Shown piece by piece: positions 34,057 to 42,815 of a stretch of 64,000 bases of DNA. Location: assembly GCF_001644575.1 (NCBI RefSeq), contig NZ_CP015596.1, positions 2,356,001 to 2,420,000 of the forward strand. Direction: 5' to 3'. A program made the position numbers and the translations under genes. Each line of letters begins with the position of its first letter. Within the stretch, counting starts at the first letter, position 1. The stretch comes from Mycobacterium adipatum. Its GTDB lineage: Bacteria; Actinomycetota; Actinomycetes; Mycobacteriales; Mycobacteriaceae. Below the pieces are notes generated by a model. The model was not told where the DNA came from, did not search any database, and saw only the letters and a list, made by a program, of their open reading frames with translations.

Positions 34057-34530
34057 ATGCGGACGGCAGTGGTACGGATCGGCGTCGACCCGGAGGGCCG
34101 GCTGAGCGCCGGCCAATTGCGCAGTGGGATGGCTGAGCTGACCCGGCTGGCGGCCGGAATCGGTGCCCGGGTGATCGGCAACGACCTGTCGGTTCTGCCG
34201 GCGGCCCGGCGGGAGGCGGAGTTGCTGATGGACGGACCCGACGCGGTGGCGCTGCAAGAGGCGGCTCTCTCGCTGTGCACCAAAGCATTCGGTACCGAGC
34301 CCGTCGCGGGCGTGGTGACATTCGTGAGCCACGGCACCGACGACGACGCGCACGGTGTGCTGGCCGGGTTCGGGTTGACCGGGCAGGTGCATCGGTATCC
34401 CAGTGGTGCGGGCTGGGATGTGGTCGAGGTGACGCTGCGCCGCGCCGATCTGCAGCGGGTGCCGGAGAGTCGGATCCATACCGCGCTGGAGGCTTCGCTG
34501 AACAGTGAGGTACGCATCCTGGTGACCTGA
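34057..34530 (+). CDS. hypothetical protein, divergent from the NuoF-like gene
   Basis: A 157-residue soluble protein with no recognised family, starting MRTAVVRIGVDPEGRLSAGQL at ATG 34057. It has GGA-poor upstream sequence and begins only 20 bp from the divergent NuoF-like start, so the two promoters must overlap. The end converges on the hydrolase stop with a 2-bp gap. Predicted structure is mixed alpha/beta without membrane segments or cysteine clusters. The length, codon usage and snug fit support a real gene. Confidence 0.7.
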   Translation: MRTAVVRIGVDPEGRLSAGQLRSGMAELTRLAAGIGARVIGNDLSVLPAARREAELLMDGPDAVALQEAALSLCTKAFGTEPVAGVVTFVSHGTDDDAHGVLAGFGLTGQVHRYPSGAGWDVVEVTLRRADLQRVPESRIHTALEASLNSEVRILVT

Positions 34531-34532
34531 GG

Positions 34533-35423
34533 TCATCGGGATCCGCCTGCGGCACGCAGAAACTCGAGGATCCGCGGCGCCGCCTGGACCCAGGTGTCGA
34601 ACAGGCAGAACGTCTTTCCGCCGCTCTGCGCGAACTTCTCGCCGGCCCGTTCCCAGGCGTCCTCCGGCCACGGTGGATCGATCAGCGTGGAACCCTTGAT
34701 CAGGCAGCTCACCTCCAACGACGTCCGCTTGGGATGATCCCAGTCGTTCTCGCCGCCCCGGATGATGAGGGTGGGCACGGTGATGTTGTCGAACATCTCG
34801 TCGGGCACACCGGGAATGGTCTGGCCCGGTTTGGGCACAAAGGCGTTGAGCCAGCGCAACATCACCTTGAGGAAGGCGTCGGCGTCGAGATCGAGCAGGC
34901 GTGCCCGATTGGCCGGGTTCGCCTCGATGCGTTCCTTCCATTCCGGCACGCTCAACAGGCCCTCGATGCCCAGTCCGCGGACGGCCAGGATGCTCGGGGT
35001 CACGTAGTGACCACCCAACACGAAGGAGCCATACACCCCGCCGACGATGTTCCAAACCACCAGGGTGCGGACGATCTCGGGATAGAGCATGGCGGTGAGC
35101 ATCGAGTCCCGGGCACCGCCGGAACCACCGAGAATGATGCACGGCCCGGCGTCGAGCGTGGTGACCAGTGCGTGCAGGGTCTCGGCGCGCATGTGCGATT
35201 CGCTCTGCCCGTAGAACGCGACGTCGGACTTGCCGCAGTTGGGCCGGTCCCACAGCAGCACCCGATAACCGCCCTCGACCAGCGCCTCGGCCAGGGGCCG
35301 CAGACCGGGAATATCCTTGCTGAAGCGTCCGCCCGGTGTCAGGACGATCAATTCACCGGTGTCGCCGAGGATTTCATAGACGACGTTGCCGCCGTTGATC
35401 TCGACGGACTTTTCGCCGTTCAC
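34533..35423 (-). CDS. alpha/beta-hydrolase (meta-cleavage-hydrolase-like)
   Basis: A 296-residue alpha/beta-hydrolase. The nucleophile motif is GGSGGARDS and a candidate acid lies in GGENDWDHPKRT. The core resembles C-C bond hydrolases of ring cleavage. I do not find the usual C-terminal catalytic His (the region reads IKGSTLIDPPWPEDAW), so activity may be altered. The GTG start at 35423 overlaps the Rieske ferredoxin stop; a longer reading to 35534 would run backward over that gene. Neighbours are a Rieske ferredoxin and two amidohydrolases, suggesting ring degradation. Confidence 0.84.
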   Translation of the reverse strand: MNGEKSVEINGGNVVYEILGDTGELIVLTPGGRFSKDIPGLRPLAEALVEGGYRVLLWDRPNCGKSDVAFYGQSESHMRAETLHALVTTLDAGPCIILGGSGGARDSMLTAMLYPEIVRTLVVWNIVGGVYGSFVLGGHYVTPSILAVRGLGIEGLLSVPEWKERIEANPANRARLLDLDADAFLKVMLRWLNAFVPKPGQTIPGVPDEMFDNITVPTLIIRGGENDWDHPKRTSLEVSCLIKGSTLIDPPWPEDAWERAGEKFAQSGGKTFCLFDTWVQAAPRILEFLRAAGGSR

Positions 35424-35839
35424 GCCTGCACCAACACATCGTTGCCGACCACGCGCACCGGATAGGTGCGGATGCTCCACTCCGGCTTGACCGCGGTGGT
35501 CCCGGTAGCCAATTCGAAGCCCCACTGATGCCACGGGCAGAAGATGTACTCCTTGTCGCGCACCATCACGGCGTCACCGGGCACGTTCTCGTCGACGATG
35601 TTGAGTCCGCGTGCGCGCCCCGAGCACAACGGCCCGCCTTCATGCGGACAGTAGTTGGCGATCGCGTAGAAGGTGCCGTTCACGTTGTACACCCCGACGC
35701 CGTGACGGCCGATCGGGACCAGTTTGTGTGAGCCATGGGGAATCTCGTCGACCGTGGCGACGACATGTTCACGTCCTTGGGCGAGCCGGGGTGCCTTGAC
35801 GATGTTGTGATCCCGGGTCGTTTCGCTGCTGTCCGCCAT
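35420..35839 (-). CDS. Rieske [2Fe-2S] ferredoxin-like protein
   Basis: A 139-residue single-domain Rieske protein. The two ligand pairs are in NYCPHEGG and FCPWHQW, the order and spacing of Rieske ferredoxins. It lacks a catalytic iron domain, so it should carry electrons, most simply to the Rieske oxygenase at 8609-9946, the only Rieske oxygenase here. It begins 3 bp after the amidohydrolase stop and overlaps the hydrolase gene by 4 bp. Confidence 0.9.
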   Translation of the reverse strand: MADSSETTRDHNIVKAPRLAQGREHVVATVDEIPHGSHKLVPIGRHGVGVYNVNGTFYAIANYCPHEGGPLCSGRARGLNIVDENVPGDAVMVRDKEYIFCPWHQWGFELATGTTAVKPEWSIRTYPVRVVGNDVLVQA

Positions 35840-35842
35840 GTT

Positions 35843-36988
35843 TCAGAAGACCCGGACCTGGCCCTCAAGTGCCGGGACGGTGTCCGGCATGTTGCGGTAG
35901 GTCGCCATCCCGTTGCGAAACATGATGGGCTCGCGGGCGTGTTCGGGCAGGTGCTTGACCAGCCAGCGCGGATCGTCGAACGTCCAGTGCGGATAGTCGC
36001 TGCTGAACAACAGGATCTTCTCGCATTCCATCCACTCGAAGGCGCGGGTCAACTCGGTCTTGTCCTCCGGATAGTCCAGCGGCTGCGTGGTGAACTTGAT
36101 GTGGTCCTTGACGTACTCGCTGGGTTTGCGCTTGATGTCCACCCACGATCTGCGTGCCTCATACAGCGCGTCCATCCGCCACATCAGCGGCAGAATCCAA
36201 GTGAACGCGTGCTCGACGAAGACGATCTTGAGCGTCGGATGCCGGTCGAAGGTGCCGTCGAAGATCAGACTCATCACCTGGTTCGCCGCCAACAGCGAGT
36301 AGGTGACCATGAAATCGTGGTTGTAACTGGGCAATCCGACCGGTGGCATCGGCAGTTCGTCGTAGTGGCTGCGCGAGAGATGGCAGCTGACCGGGATGTC
36401 GTGTTTGGCCGCGGCCGCCCAGATGGGGTCGTACTTGGGATTGCCCCAAGACGGCCTCGGCTCCGCCTTGATCAGGATCTGCGCCATGTACGGATGGTCT
36501 GCCCAGCGTTCGATCTCTTCGACGCTGTGCTCGGGTTCCTCGATGGCCAGGCAGATCGAACCGCGCCAGCGTTCGTGCCAATTGTTGTGGCTGTCGAGCC
36601 AGTGGTTGGCCTGCCAGTCGTTGAGCGCCATGGACATCGCGTGCTGGGCTTCGGGGATGCGCGCCGGGTAGGCGGCCGGTTCGAGCACCGCGATATCTGC
36701 GCCGGCCTCCATGATCAGCTGTTTGAACGCCAGCTCCGGGTCACTGCAGGCGAATTCACCGTCGGGCGGGAAGGCATCGAGCCGCATCGCATATGAGTGC
36801 GCGTAATCGGGTGCGTCATAGTAGATCTGGTCGCCGACCTTGTGCGTGCCGAAGTACCTGCTGCGCCAGGGCTCGGGGATGTACTGGCCCAGTTCGCCGG
36901 ATCGCGGCGCGGGGTGGACATCGGAATCGATGCACCGCACCGCGATGCGCTCGGGGGCTGGTATCCGTGGGTTGGCCGTGGTGGTCAT
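35843..36988 (-). CDS. amidohydrolase 2 family protein
   Basis: A 381-residue TIM-barrel metal hydrolase/decarboxylase of the ACMSD-like family. It has the N-terminal DSDVHP, mid-barrel VSCHLSRSH, EHAFTW and the late Asp in SSDYPHW, all in typical positions. These enzymes use one zinc-like metal for decarboxylation or hydrolysis of ring-cleavage-type acids. It lies between a related amidohydrolase (19 bp upstream) and the Rieske ferredoxin, in the leftward operon controlled from 38129-38392. Confidence 0.9.
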   Translation of the reverse strand: MTTTANPRIPAPERIAVRCIDSDVHPAPRSGELGQYIPEPWRSRYFGTHKVGDQIYYDAPDYAHSYAMRLDAFPPDGEFACSDPELAFKQLIMEAGADIAVLEPAAYPARIPEAQHAMSMALNDWQANHWLDSHNNWHERWRGSICLAIEEPEHSVEEIERWADHPYMAQILIKAEPRPSWGNPKYDPIWAAAAKHDIPVSCHLSRSHYDELPMPPVGLPSYNHDFMVTYSLLAANQVMSLIFDGTFDRHPTLKIVFVEHAFTWILPLMWRMDALYEARRSWVDIKRKPSEYVKDHIKFTTQPLDYPEDKTELTRAFEWMECEKILLFSSDYPHWTFDDPRWLVKHLPEHAREPIMFRNGMATYRNMPDTVPALEGQVRVF

Positions 36989-37006
36989 GAAGCCTCCTCA
37001 ATACCT

Positions 37007-38128
37007 CTACTGTGCCGCAGCTGCGGACGATATGACCGGTGATTGGATGCCATACAGTTCGGCTGCGTTGCGCCAGCACAACTTGTCTCGCTGTTCCGCG
37101 CTATAGGAGCGCGGCACCGACAGTTCGTTCAGTTGCCAGTGCGGGTAGCTGGATCCGTACATCACCATGTCGTCCTTACCGGTGAACCCGGCCCACTCAC
37201 CCGCGAAGTCGACGTCGCCGGGGCCGTCCAGAAGCCCCTGCACGAAGTACACGTGCTCGGGCAGATAGTCTCTGGGCATCCTGGGCGCCCACGGTGTCTG
37301 CTCCAGGTGCGGCCGGCCGAAGCAGTCCATCCGCCAGATGAACGGGGTCAGCAGGTCGGCGGCGCCGTCGGCCCAGACGAGTTTGAGCGCGGGCCACTTC
37401 TCGAAGACGCCCTCGGCGATCATGTTCATCAGGTGATAGAGGTAGTTCAGCGCGGTGAACCCGACGTACTGCTCGTAGGTGCGGGTCAGCCCGTTCGGGG
37501 TCGGAGGTAGCGCGACACCCGAGCCGACCTCGAAGTGCACGGCGACCGGAAGACCCGCGTCGACGGCAGCTTCCCACAGTGGCCAGAACTGCGGTTTGCC
37601 GTAAAGCTCGCGGGACTGCAGCGGAATGCCGAGCTGCACCACGCGAGGATGGTCCTTGTACTTCGCGATCTCGCGCAGCGCGCCGGCGATATCGTCCGGA
37701 TTGACCCGGATGGTGCCGCGGAAACTCTCGCCGAACTCGTCATGCTCCAGCCAACGGGTCACCATCATCTCGTTGTGCGCGGCGGCCAGCGCCGAGCCGA
37801 GGTGGCGGTCGGGCATGATGCCGCGCGTCATCGGATGCAAGATGGCGATGTCCACGCCGCGATCGGTGAACAGGTGCTTGGCGACGACGGCCGGGTCCGA
37901 GCCGGGGTACTGGCCATCGGGCCCCTTGGTGCGCGGGGCGTACTCCCCGCCGGGCGCGCCGTACCAGTCCATCTCGTAGTCCGGGAAGCCGCGGCTGCGG
38001 AACGGCTCCTTCAGGAAGTTCGTCCGCAGGTCCTTGTTCGACTCGACGAAGATGTGCACGCTGGTGTCGATGACGGGAACCAGCACGCCCGTAGCGGCAC
38101 CGCCCGCGCCGTCCTGCAGTTCTTTCAT
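37007..38128 (-). CDS. amidohydrolase 2 family protein
   Basis: A 373-residue member of the same family as the next gene. The first metal motif reads VIDTSVHIFV, mid-barrel is PVAVHFEVGSG, and the late Asp position is replaced: GSSYPHW where the neighbour has SSDYPHW. The missing Asp suggests a non-catalytic partner or a different metal site, perhaps in a heteromer with the product of 35843-36988. It is first in the operon, with operator candidates at 38220 and 38343 upstream. Confidence 0.88.
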   Translation of the reverse strand: MKELQDGAGGAATGVLVPVIDTSVHIFVESNKDLRTNFLKEPFRSRGFPDYEMDWYGAPGGEYAPRTKGPDGQYPGSDPAVVAKHLFTDRGVDIAILHPMTRGIMPDRHLGSALAAAHNEMMVTRWLEHDEFGESFRGTIRVNPDDIAGALREIAKYKDHPRVVQLGIPLQSRELYGKPQFWPLWEAAVDAGLPVAVHFEVGSGVALPPTPNGLTRTYEQYVGFTALNYLYHLMNMIAEGVFEKWPALKLVWADGAADLLTPFIWRMDCFGRPHLEQTPWAPRMPRDYLPEHVYFVQGLLDGPGDVDFAGEWAGFTGKDDMVMYGSSYPHWQLNELSVPRSYSAEQRDKLCWRNAAELYGIQSPVISSAAAAQ

Positions 38129-38219
38129 CGTGGTCCCATCGTTGAGCTCGGATGCCGGGCGATGGGCGCGCGAGAGCGACCATCCTGTGGCTCAGTGTAG
38201 ATCCTTGTTCTTCAATAGC

Positions 38220-38234
38220 AAGAATATTGTTCTC
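38220..38234. promoter_or_regulatory. operator candidate AAGAAT-ATT-GTTCTC
   Basis: A degenerate copy of the recurring palindrome with two arm differences, 91 bp upstream of the amidohydrolase start, in the divergent region that also holds the perfect copy at 38343. Confidence 0.6.
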
Positions 38235-38342
38235 CAGCAGATCGCTTACATCGCCCCTGGTGAGAGTGTGCGCTGGTCGGTCGCACAGCGTCGATATGGT
38301 GAAATCACGTAGCCGAAGCAGGAGAATGCCTCCACCAATGAG

Positions 38343-38357
38343 GAGAATGCTATTCTC
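38343..38357. promoter_or_regulatory. operator candidate GAGAAT-GCT-ATTCTC
   Basis: A perfect copy whose arms extend to 8 bp (38341-38359), 35 bp upstream of the FadE ATG. At this distance a bound repressor would block the promoter directly. With the site at 38220, both divergent operons are covered. Confidence 0.78.
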
Positions 38358-38392
38358 CTGATGACGGAACTAGTGCAGGCGGGAGGTGCCAG

Positions 38393-39421
38393 ATGCTTCT
38401 GGAGTTCGACTCTGATCAGCGGCTTTGGCAGGAGACGGTGCGCGACGCGGTGGGCAAACAATGCCCGGCATCGCTGGTCCGGGGGATCGCCGAAGGGCGG
38501 GGCGAAGAGGACGCGTCGATCCCGTTGTGGCAGTCCTACCTGGACGCCGGGTGGACCGAGCTGACCGACCCGCAGAACGCAGTGGAACTCGCCATCGTGC
38601 TGGAGGAACTGGGCCGGGCCACCGACCCGACACCGCTGCTGGCCACGTTGTCCCAGTTCGCGCCACTGGCCGGCGACCGGTATGACGCCGCCAAGGCCGG
38701 GGCCGCGGTGTATCAGGGCGTCAGCGCCAACTGGAGCCGGGAGGGCTGGGTGCTGGACGGAACCGACGCGTTCGTCCTGGACGGCGACCGCGCCGAGCAA
38801 CTTGCGGTGGTCACACCCGCGGGTGTGTTCGTGATCGAGCCGGGCCCGGTGCGCACCCGTCGACGCGATGTGTTCGACCCGGTGCTGCACGTCGCCGAGG
38901 TGACCTTCGACCGGGTGCGCGTGCAGGAATCCGATCGCCTCGACCTCGAACCCGCCGCCGCGCTGGCGCTGGTCGAGCGGTCCCGCCACATCGCATTGAT
39001 GGGGATGGCCATCACGATGGTCGGGGCGTGCCAGCGCATCCTGGATCTTGCGCTCGAACATGCCAAGAGCCGGCACCAGTTCGGGGTGCCGATCGGGTCG
39101 TTCCAGGCGCTCCAGCACAAGGCCACCGACATGTACGTGGCGATCGAGCGGGCCCGGGCGCTGTCCTATTTCGCCGCGCTCACCATCGCCGCCGATGACC
39201 CGCGCCGCCGGATCGCCGCGGCGATGGCCAAGGCCAGTGCGGGAGAGTGCCAGACGCTGGTATTCCAGCACGGCCTGCAGACCTTCGGAGCCATGGGCTT
39301 CACCTGGGAGAACGACCTTCAGTTCGCGCTGAAGCGGGCCAAGGCCGGCGAGCTGCTGCTCGGCGGTGCCGCTGAACACCGCGCCCTCATCGCCGAGGAG
39401 TTTGATGCAACTCGAATTTGA
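38393..39421 (+). CDS. acyl-CoA dehydrogenase, partner-type subunit
   Basis: A 342-residue acyl-CoA dehydrogenase-like protein. The middle beta domain is reduced, with no clear MTEPxxGSD motif, while the C-terminal helical domain is present (HQFGVPIGSFQALQHKATDM; QTFGAMGFTWENDLQFALKRAKAGELLLGG). A Glu is present in LLGGAAEHRAL near the catalytic-base position. It overlaps the next FadE by 17 bp. Short plus full-length FadE pairs form alpha2-beta2 enzymes in actinobacterial steroid degradation, which is the likely arrangement here. Confidence 0.87.
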   Translation: MLLEFDSDQRLWQETVRDAVGKQCPASLVRGIAEGRGEEDASIPLWQSYLDAGWTELTDPQNAVELAIVLEELGRATDPTPLLATLSQFAPLAGDRYDAAKAGAAVYQGVSANWSREGWVLDGTDAFVLDGDRAEQLAVVTPAGVFVIEPGPVRTRRRDVFDPVLHVAEVTFDRVRVQESDRLDLEPAAALALVERSRHIALMGMAITMVGACQRILDLALEHAKSRHQFGVPIGSFQALQHKATDMYVAIERARALSYFAALTIAADDPRRRIAAAMAKASAGECQTLVFQHGLQTFGAMGFTWENDLQFALKRAKAGELLLGGAAEHRALIAEEFDATRI

Positions 39422-40580
39422 TCCCGACGTCGAAGACTTCCGCGCCGAGTTCTCGGCCTTTCTCGACGAGCATTTGCCCTCTGCGGCAGACACTCTGGAG
39501 CGTCCGCGCTCGGTGTCGCACATGCCGCAATGGGCACGCGACTGGCAACGACTGTTGTTCGACAACGGCTGGCTGCTACCGGCCCAGCCCCCGGAGTTCG
39601 GCGGCCGCAACGCGTCGGTGCTGCAGAGTTTCGTGCACCTGGAAGAACTGTGCCGGCGACGGATCTACCACAGCTTCAACCCCCAGGGCGTCAACATCAT
39701 CGCGGCCTCGCTGCTGACGTTCGGAACCGACGAGCAGAAACAACAGTGGGCGGTTCCGGTGCTCAAGGGAGAGCGCACCGCCTCGCTGGGGATGAGTGAG
39801 CCCAGCGCCGGGTCCGATCTGGCGTCGTTACGCACCAAGGCCGTGCTCGATGGGGATGAGTTCGTCGTCAATGGCCAGAAGGTGTGGACCTCGGGTGCGC
39901 ACGACGCGGATTGGTTGCTGACCTTCGTGCGCACCGATCCCGACGCGCCCAAGCACAAGGGCATCAGCGTGCTGATCATTCCCACCGACACCGAAGGGGT
40001 GGTGTGCCGGCCGTTCGCCGACCTCACCGGCGAGGAGAACAAGGACTTCAACGAGGTCTTCTTCGCCGATGTGCGGGTCCCGGCGGAGAACCTCGTCGGC
40101 CCGCTCAACGGCGGCTGGAAGGTGGCCAACGGGTCGCTGGGGCACGAGCGCACCATGATGTGGCTGGGGTTTGCCGACCGGATCGCCAACTCGATCGGCG
40201 ATTTCACACCATCTACACCGCTGGAGCGCGATCAGCTGGCGTCGACCATCATGGATTACCAGGCGCTGCGGTTGCTGGGATCGGTCGGGCTGGCCAAAGC
40301 GGCACGCGGCGAGGTCGACGTGGCCGCGGTGTCGGTGCCCAAGCTGCTCGGGGCCGAGGCGGAGCTGCGCGCGGCGAACAATGCGCTCGTCGCAGCCGGG
40401 CCGGAGGGGCTGATCCACCCGTCGTTCAGCGGGCCCTACGCCCACATGAACCTGGACCACTACTACGCGAGCTGGTTCGAGCGGTACGCGCGCAGCTTCT
40501 CCGGGACGATCGCCGGTGGGACCTCGGAGATCCAGCGCAACATCATCGCCCAGCAGGTGCTGGGGTTGCCCCGCGGCTAG
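39405..40580 (+). CDS. acyl-CoA dehydrogenase (FadE type)
   Basis: A 391-residue acyl-CoA dehydrogenase with complete motifs: LGMSEPSAGSDLASLRTKA, FVVNGQKVWTSGA, and IAGGTSEIQRNIIAQQVLGLP carrying the catalytic Glu. The ATG at 39405 lies within the end of the partner gene; a longer start would only extend the overlap. It is last in a two-gene operon closed by the terminator at 40589-40630. Together with 38393-39421 it is predicted to form a heteromeric dehydrogenase acting on a bulky acyl-CoA. Confidence 0.92.
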   Translation: MQLEFDPDVEDFRAEFSAFLDEHLPSAADTLERPRSVSHMPQWARDWQRLLFDNGWLLPAQPPEFGGRNASVLQSFVHLEELCRRRIYHSFNPQGVNIIAASLLTFGTDEQKQQWAVPVLKGERTASLGMSEPSAGSDLASLRTKAVLDGDEFVVNGQKVWTSGAHDADWLLTFVRTDPDAPKHKGISVLIIPTDTEGVVCRPFADLTGEENKDFNEVFFADVRVPAENLVGPLNGGWKVANGSLGHERTMMWLGFADRIANSIGDFTPSTPLERDQLASTIMDYQALRLLGSVGLAKAARGEVDVAAVSVPKLLGAEAELRAANNALVAAGPEGLIHPSFSGPYAHMNLDHYYASWFERYARSFSGTIAGGTSEIQRNIIAQQVLGLPRG

Positions 40581-40588
40581 CACCACGC

Positions 40589-40630
40589 AAAAAAGTCCCG
40601 CTTTCCGGCATCGGAAAGCGGGACTTTTTT
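40589..40630. terminator. bidirectional intrinsic terminator
   Basis: Perfect 18-bp arms (40589-40606 and 40613-40630) surround a 6-base loop. Because the stem begins with A6 and ends with T6, it gives a U-tract in either direction. It lies between the convergent FadE and hemophore-like genes. Confidence 0.92.
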
Positions 40631-40642
40631 CGGCTGGCGAAC

Positions 40643-40981
40643 TCAGTAGTTGTTGCAGCTCCCGGCCAGCTGCAGGGTGGCCCCCAGGTAGCTCTGCGCG
40701 CCCGGGTAGGCGGCGATCTGGTTGACCGTGCCCTGGCGGTCCGCCGGGCTGGAGTTCAGGAAGCTGCGCAGCATTCCCAACGCCATCGGCTGGGCGTTGA
40801 ACTGGGCGGCCAGGTCGGGACGTTCCGCGTTCATGGCGGCCATCACCTGGTCGTAGTTGCAGGTCGTGTTGATGACCGGACCGAGGTCGGGCTGGGCTGA
40901 GGCGATCCCGACCGACATCGGCACCGACAGAGCCAGACCGCCGATCACGACGGCAAGCTTCGTGCGCGACACCTTGAGCAT
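40643..40981 (-). CDS. hemophore-related secreted protein
   Basis: A 112-residue exported protein: a signal peptide with cleavage near SVGIASA-QPDL, then a small helical domain with two cysteines (TTCNYDQVMAAM and LAGSCNNY) expected to pair. The layout matches the mycobacterial hemophore-related family (Rv0203-like), which binds haem outside the cell. It is a single-gene unit, apparently unrelated to the catabolic genes around it. Family membership is clear from the N-terminal CNYDQVMAAMN motif; haem binding itself is inferred. Confidence 0.88.
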   Translation of the reverse strand: MLKVSRTKLAVVIGGLALSVPMSVGIASAQPDLGPVINTTCNYDQVMAAMNAERPDLAAQFNAQPMALGMLRSFLNSSPADRQGTVNQIAAYPGAQSYLGATLQLAGSCNNY

Positions 40982-41020
40982 GTGGTTTTACCTTTCCCCA
41001 CCCGACTGATTCGGGCGACA

Positions 41021-41039
41021 TCCTCCATGTCGTGGAGGA
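41021..41039. promoter_or_regulatory. inverted repeat upstream of the hemophore-like gene
   Basis: Arms TCCTCCA and TGGAGGA flank TGTCG, 40 bp upstream of the hemophore-like ATG. It could be an operator or a 5-prime leader hairpin. It does not resemble an IdeR iron box. The rest of the 187-bp gap shows nothing else I can support. Confidence 0.35.
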
Positions 41040-41168
41040 CATCTAATTTGTTACATACCTTGTGATCAAAAGGCTAACAGGAGCGACGGTGCCCCACGCA
41101 AGTCTCTTTACCCACAGGTAACGCTGGTCAACCGGGTGAAGTTCCCGGTTGCGCGAGGTCGGTGCCGA

Positions 41169-42538
41169 TCACTTCCAGTCGATGACGGCGGTGTCCTTGC
41201 GTTCGGTGATCGGCCGAGCCAGCTCCTGCTCGTCGCAGATGCGCTGCAGGTTGTCCAGCGTCTCGTCCAGACCGGGACCCAGTCTCTTGCCCGGGGTGAA
41301 CGTGGCGGGCAGGTTCCGCATCCCCTGGATGACGCCGATGCTGTCGTAGTGCACGGTGCCCTCCGGGTCACACACGTAGTCGGGCATCCGGTCGAGCACC
41401 GCCGTCAGCATCGACTTGAACACGGTCCGGGCCACATTCGAACCCACACAGCGGTGTACGCCGATGCCGAAGCTGAAGTGCCGGTTGCCCTTGCGGTCCA
41501 TGATGATCGTGTTGGGGTCCTCGAACACGGCCGGGTCGCGGTTGGCCATCGCCCACGAGATCCAGAGCCGCTCGCCCTCCTTGAACTGCGTGCCCTCGAC
41601 CTCGACGTCCGCGGAAAAGGTACGGCCGTCCCCGGGGGCGGGGGTGAAGAACCGCAGGAATTCCTCGGTGGCGGGGTTGAGCAGGGTCTCCCGCTCACGG
41701 CTGAGCAGAGTGCGCTGATCGGGGTTCTCGCCCAGCCATTCCAAGGCGTGCGCCGTGAGCGCCGTGGTGGTGTCGAATCCGCCGCCGATGATCAGGCCCA
41801 GGTTGCCCAGAATCTCCATATCGGGCGCGGGTTCGCCGTCGATGCGTAGTTGCAGCAGCGCATTGATCAGGCCGGGCTTGGGGTTCTCCTTGAACGCGAA
41901 CATGTTGGTGAGCAGATCGATGCCCATCTCACGGTGCTGCTCGTTGACCTTCTCGCGGTCCGGTGAGTGTTCCGGCGTGTACACCGATGCGTGCGTGGGT
42001 TCGCTGTAGACCTGCCACTTCTTGAGGTCCAGACCCATCATGGCCAGGGTCAGTACCGCGGGGACCACGTTCGCGAGGTGGTCGACGAAGTCGATCCTCC
42101 CCGTCTCGATGTGTTCATCGAGGGCGGCCCGGGTGATCTCGTCGACGAACGGTACCCAGCGTTTGATGGCTGCCGGGGAAAGATATGGGTTGAGTGCCCC
42201 CGATAGGTGCTGTGGTCGGGCTCGTCCATCTCCAGGATGCCGCCGCGTACCGTCTTGGCGCGGCTGGCGACGGGGATGCTGATGCCGTCGTAGCCGGTGC
42301 CCTCGCCGGTGAGGTCGTGATCGTTCGACACGACCGGGCAGCGGGCCAGTTCGAAGACGTGCTTGCTGTCCGCGGCAACCCAGTGGCCGTCGTAGACGTC
42401 GGTCCACGCCATCGGACACCGGGACTGCATCTCCTCGGTGATCTTCTCGAACTGCAACCGGTACTCGGGTGTGTGCCGGTCGAAGTGGTACCTGTTTCGC
42501 TTACGCGCGTCATCGCTGGTGACGTCGTCGACACTCAC
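41169..42538 (-). pseudogene. cytochrome P450 with a single frameshift
   Basis: A P450 of about 456 residues split between two frames. The N-terminal part starts at GTG 42538 (MSVDDVTSDDARKRNRYHFD) and runs to DEPDHSTYRG. The rest (ALNPYLSPAAIKRW onward, with I-helix GGGFDTTTAL and haem loop FSFGIGVHRCVG) continues in another frame to the stop at 41169. The frames meet at a run of five cytosines, 42197-42201; one extra base there restores the reading. It is either a sequencing error in a homopolymer or a recent inactivating mutation, since both halves are otherwise intact. The ferredoxin at 42590 and two SDRs lie upstream in the same operon. Confidence 0.85.
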
Positions 42539-42589
42539 GGCGGTGTCTCCCTTGGTTATTGGTGTGGATGGCGCTTGGGTGTGGTCATG

Positions 42590-42781
42590 TCATTCGATGA
42601 CGATGGCCTGTTCCGGGCAGGAGTGCACGGCCTCGGTGACGGCTTCCTCCTGGTCGGCCGGCACCACATCCGAGGTGGGTGAGGCGTGGCCGTCGACGTC
42701 ATCGAGTTTGAACGAATCCGGAGCGATCATCGCGCACAGGGTGTGTCCCTGGCAGCGGCTTCCGTCGACCGAAACCTTCAC
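42590..42781 (-). CDS. P450-associated ferredoxin, probably [3Fe-4S]
   Basis: A 63-residue ferredoxin with C10 and C16 in CQGHTLC, His at the missing-ligand position, and the late Cys in SCPEQAI. It lies 51 bp upstream of the frameshifted P450 and 34 bp after the SDR stop. It is the expected electron donor of that P450; its intactness argues that the P450 frameshift is recent or an assembly artefact. Confidence 0.9.
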   Translation of the reverse strand: MKVSVDGSRCQGHTLCAMIAPDSFKLDDVDGHASPTSDVVPADQEEAVTEAVHSCPEQAIVIE

Positions 42782-42815
42782 TGCACCAGCTCCTTCCGAG
42801 AGATTGGCCGCGTCA

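Noticed and set aside
41021..41039. IdeR-type iron box before the hemophore-like gene
   Set aside because: The repeat TCCTCCA/TGGAGGA does not match the TTAGGTTAGGCTAACC-type consensus.
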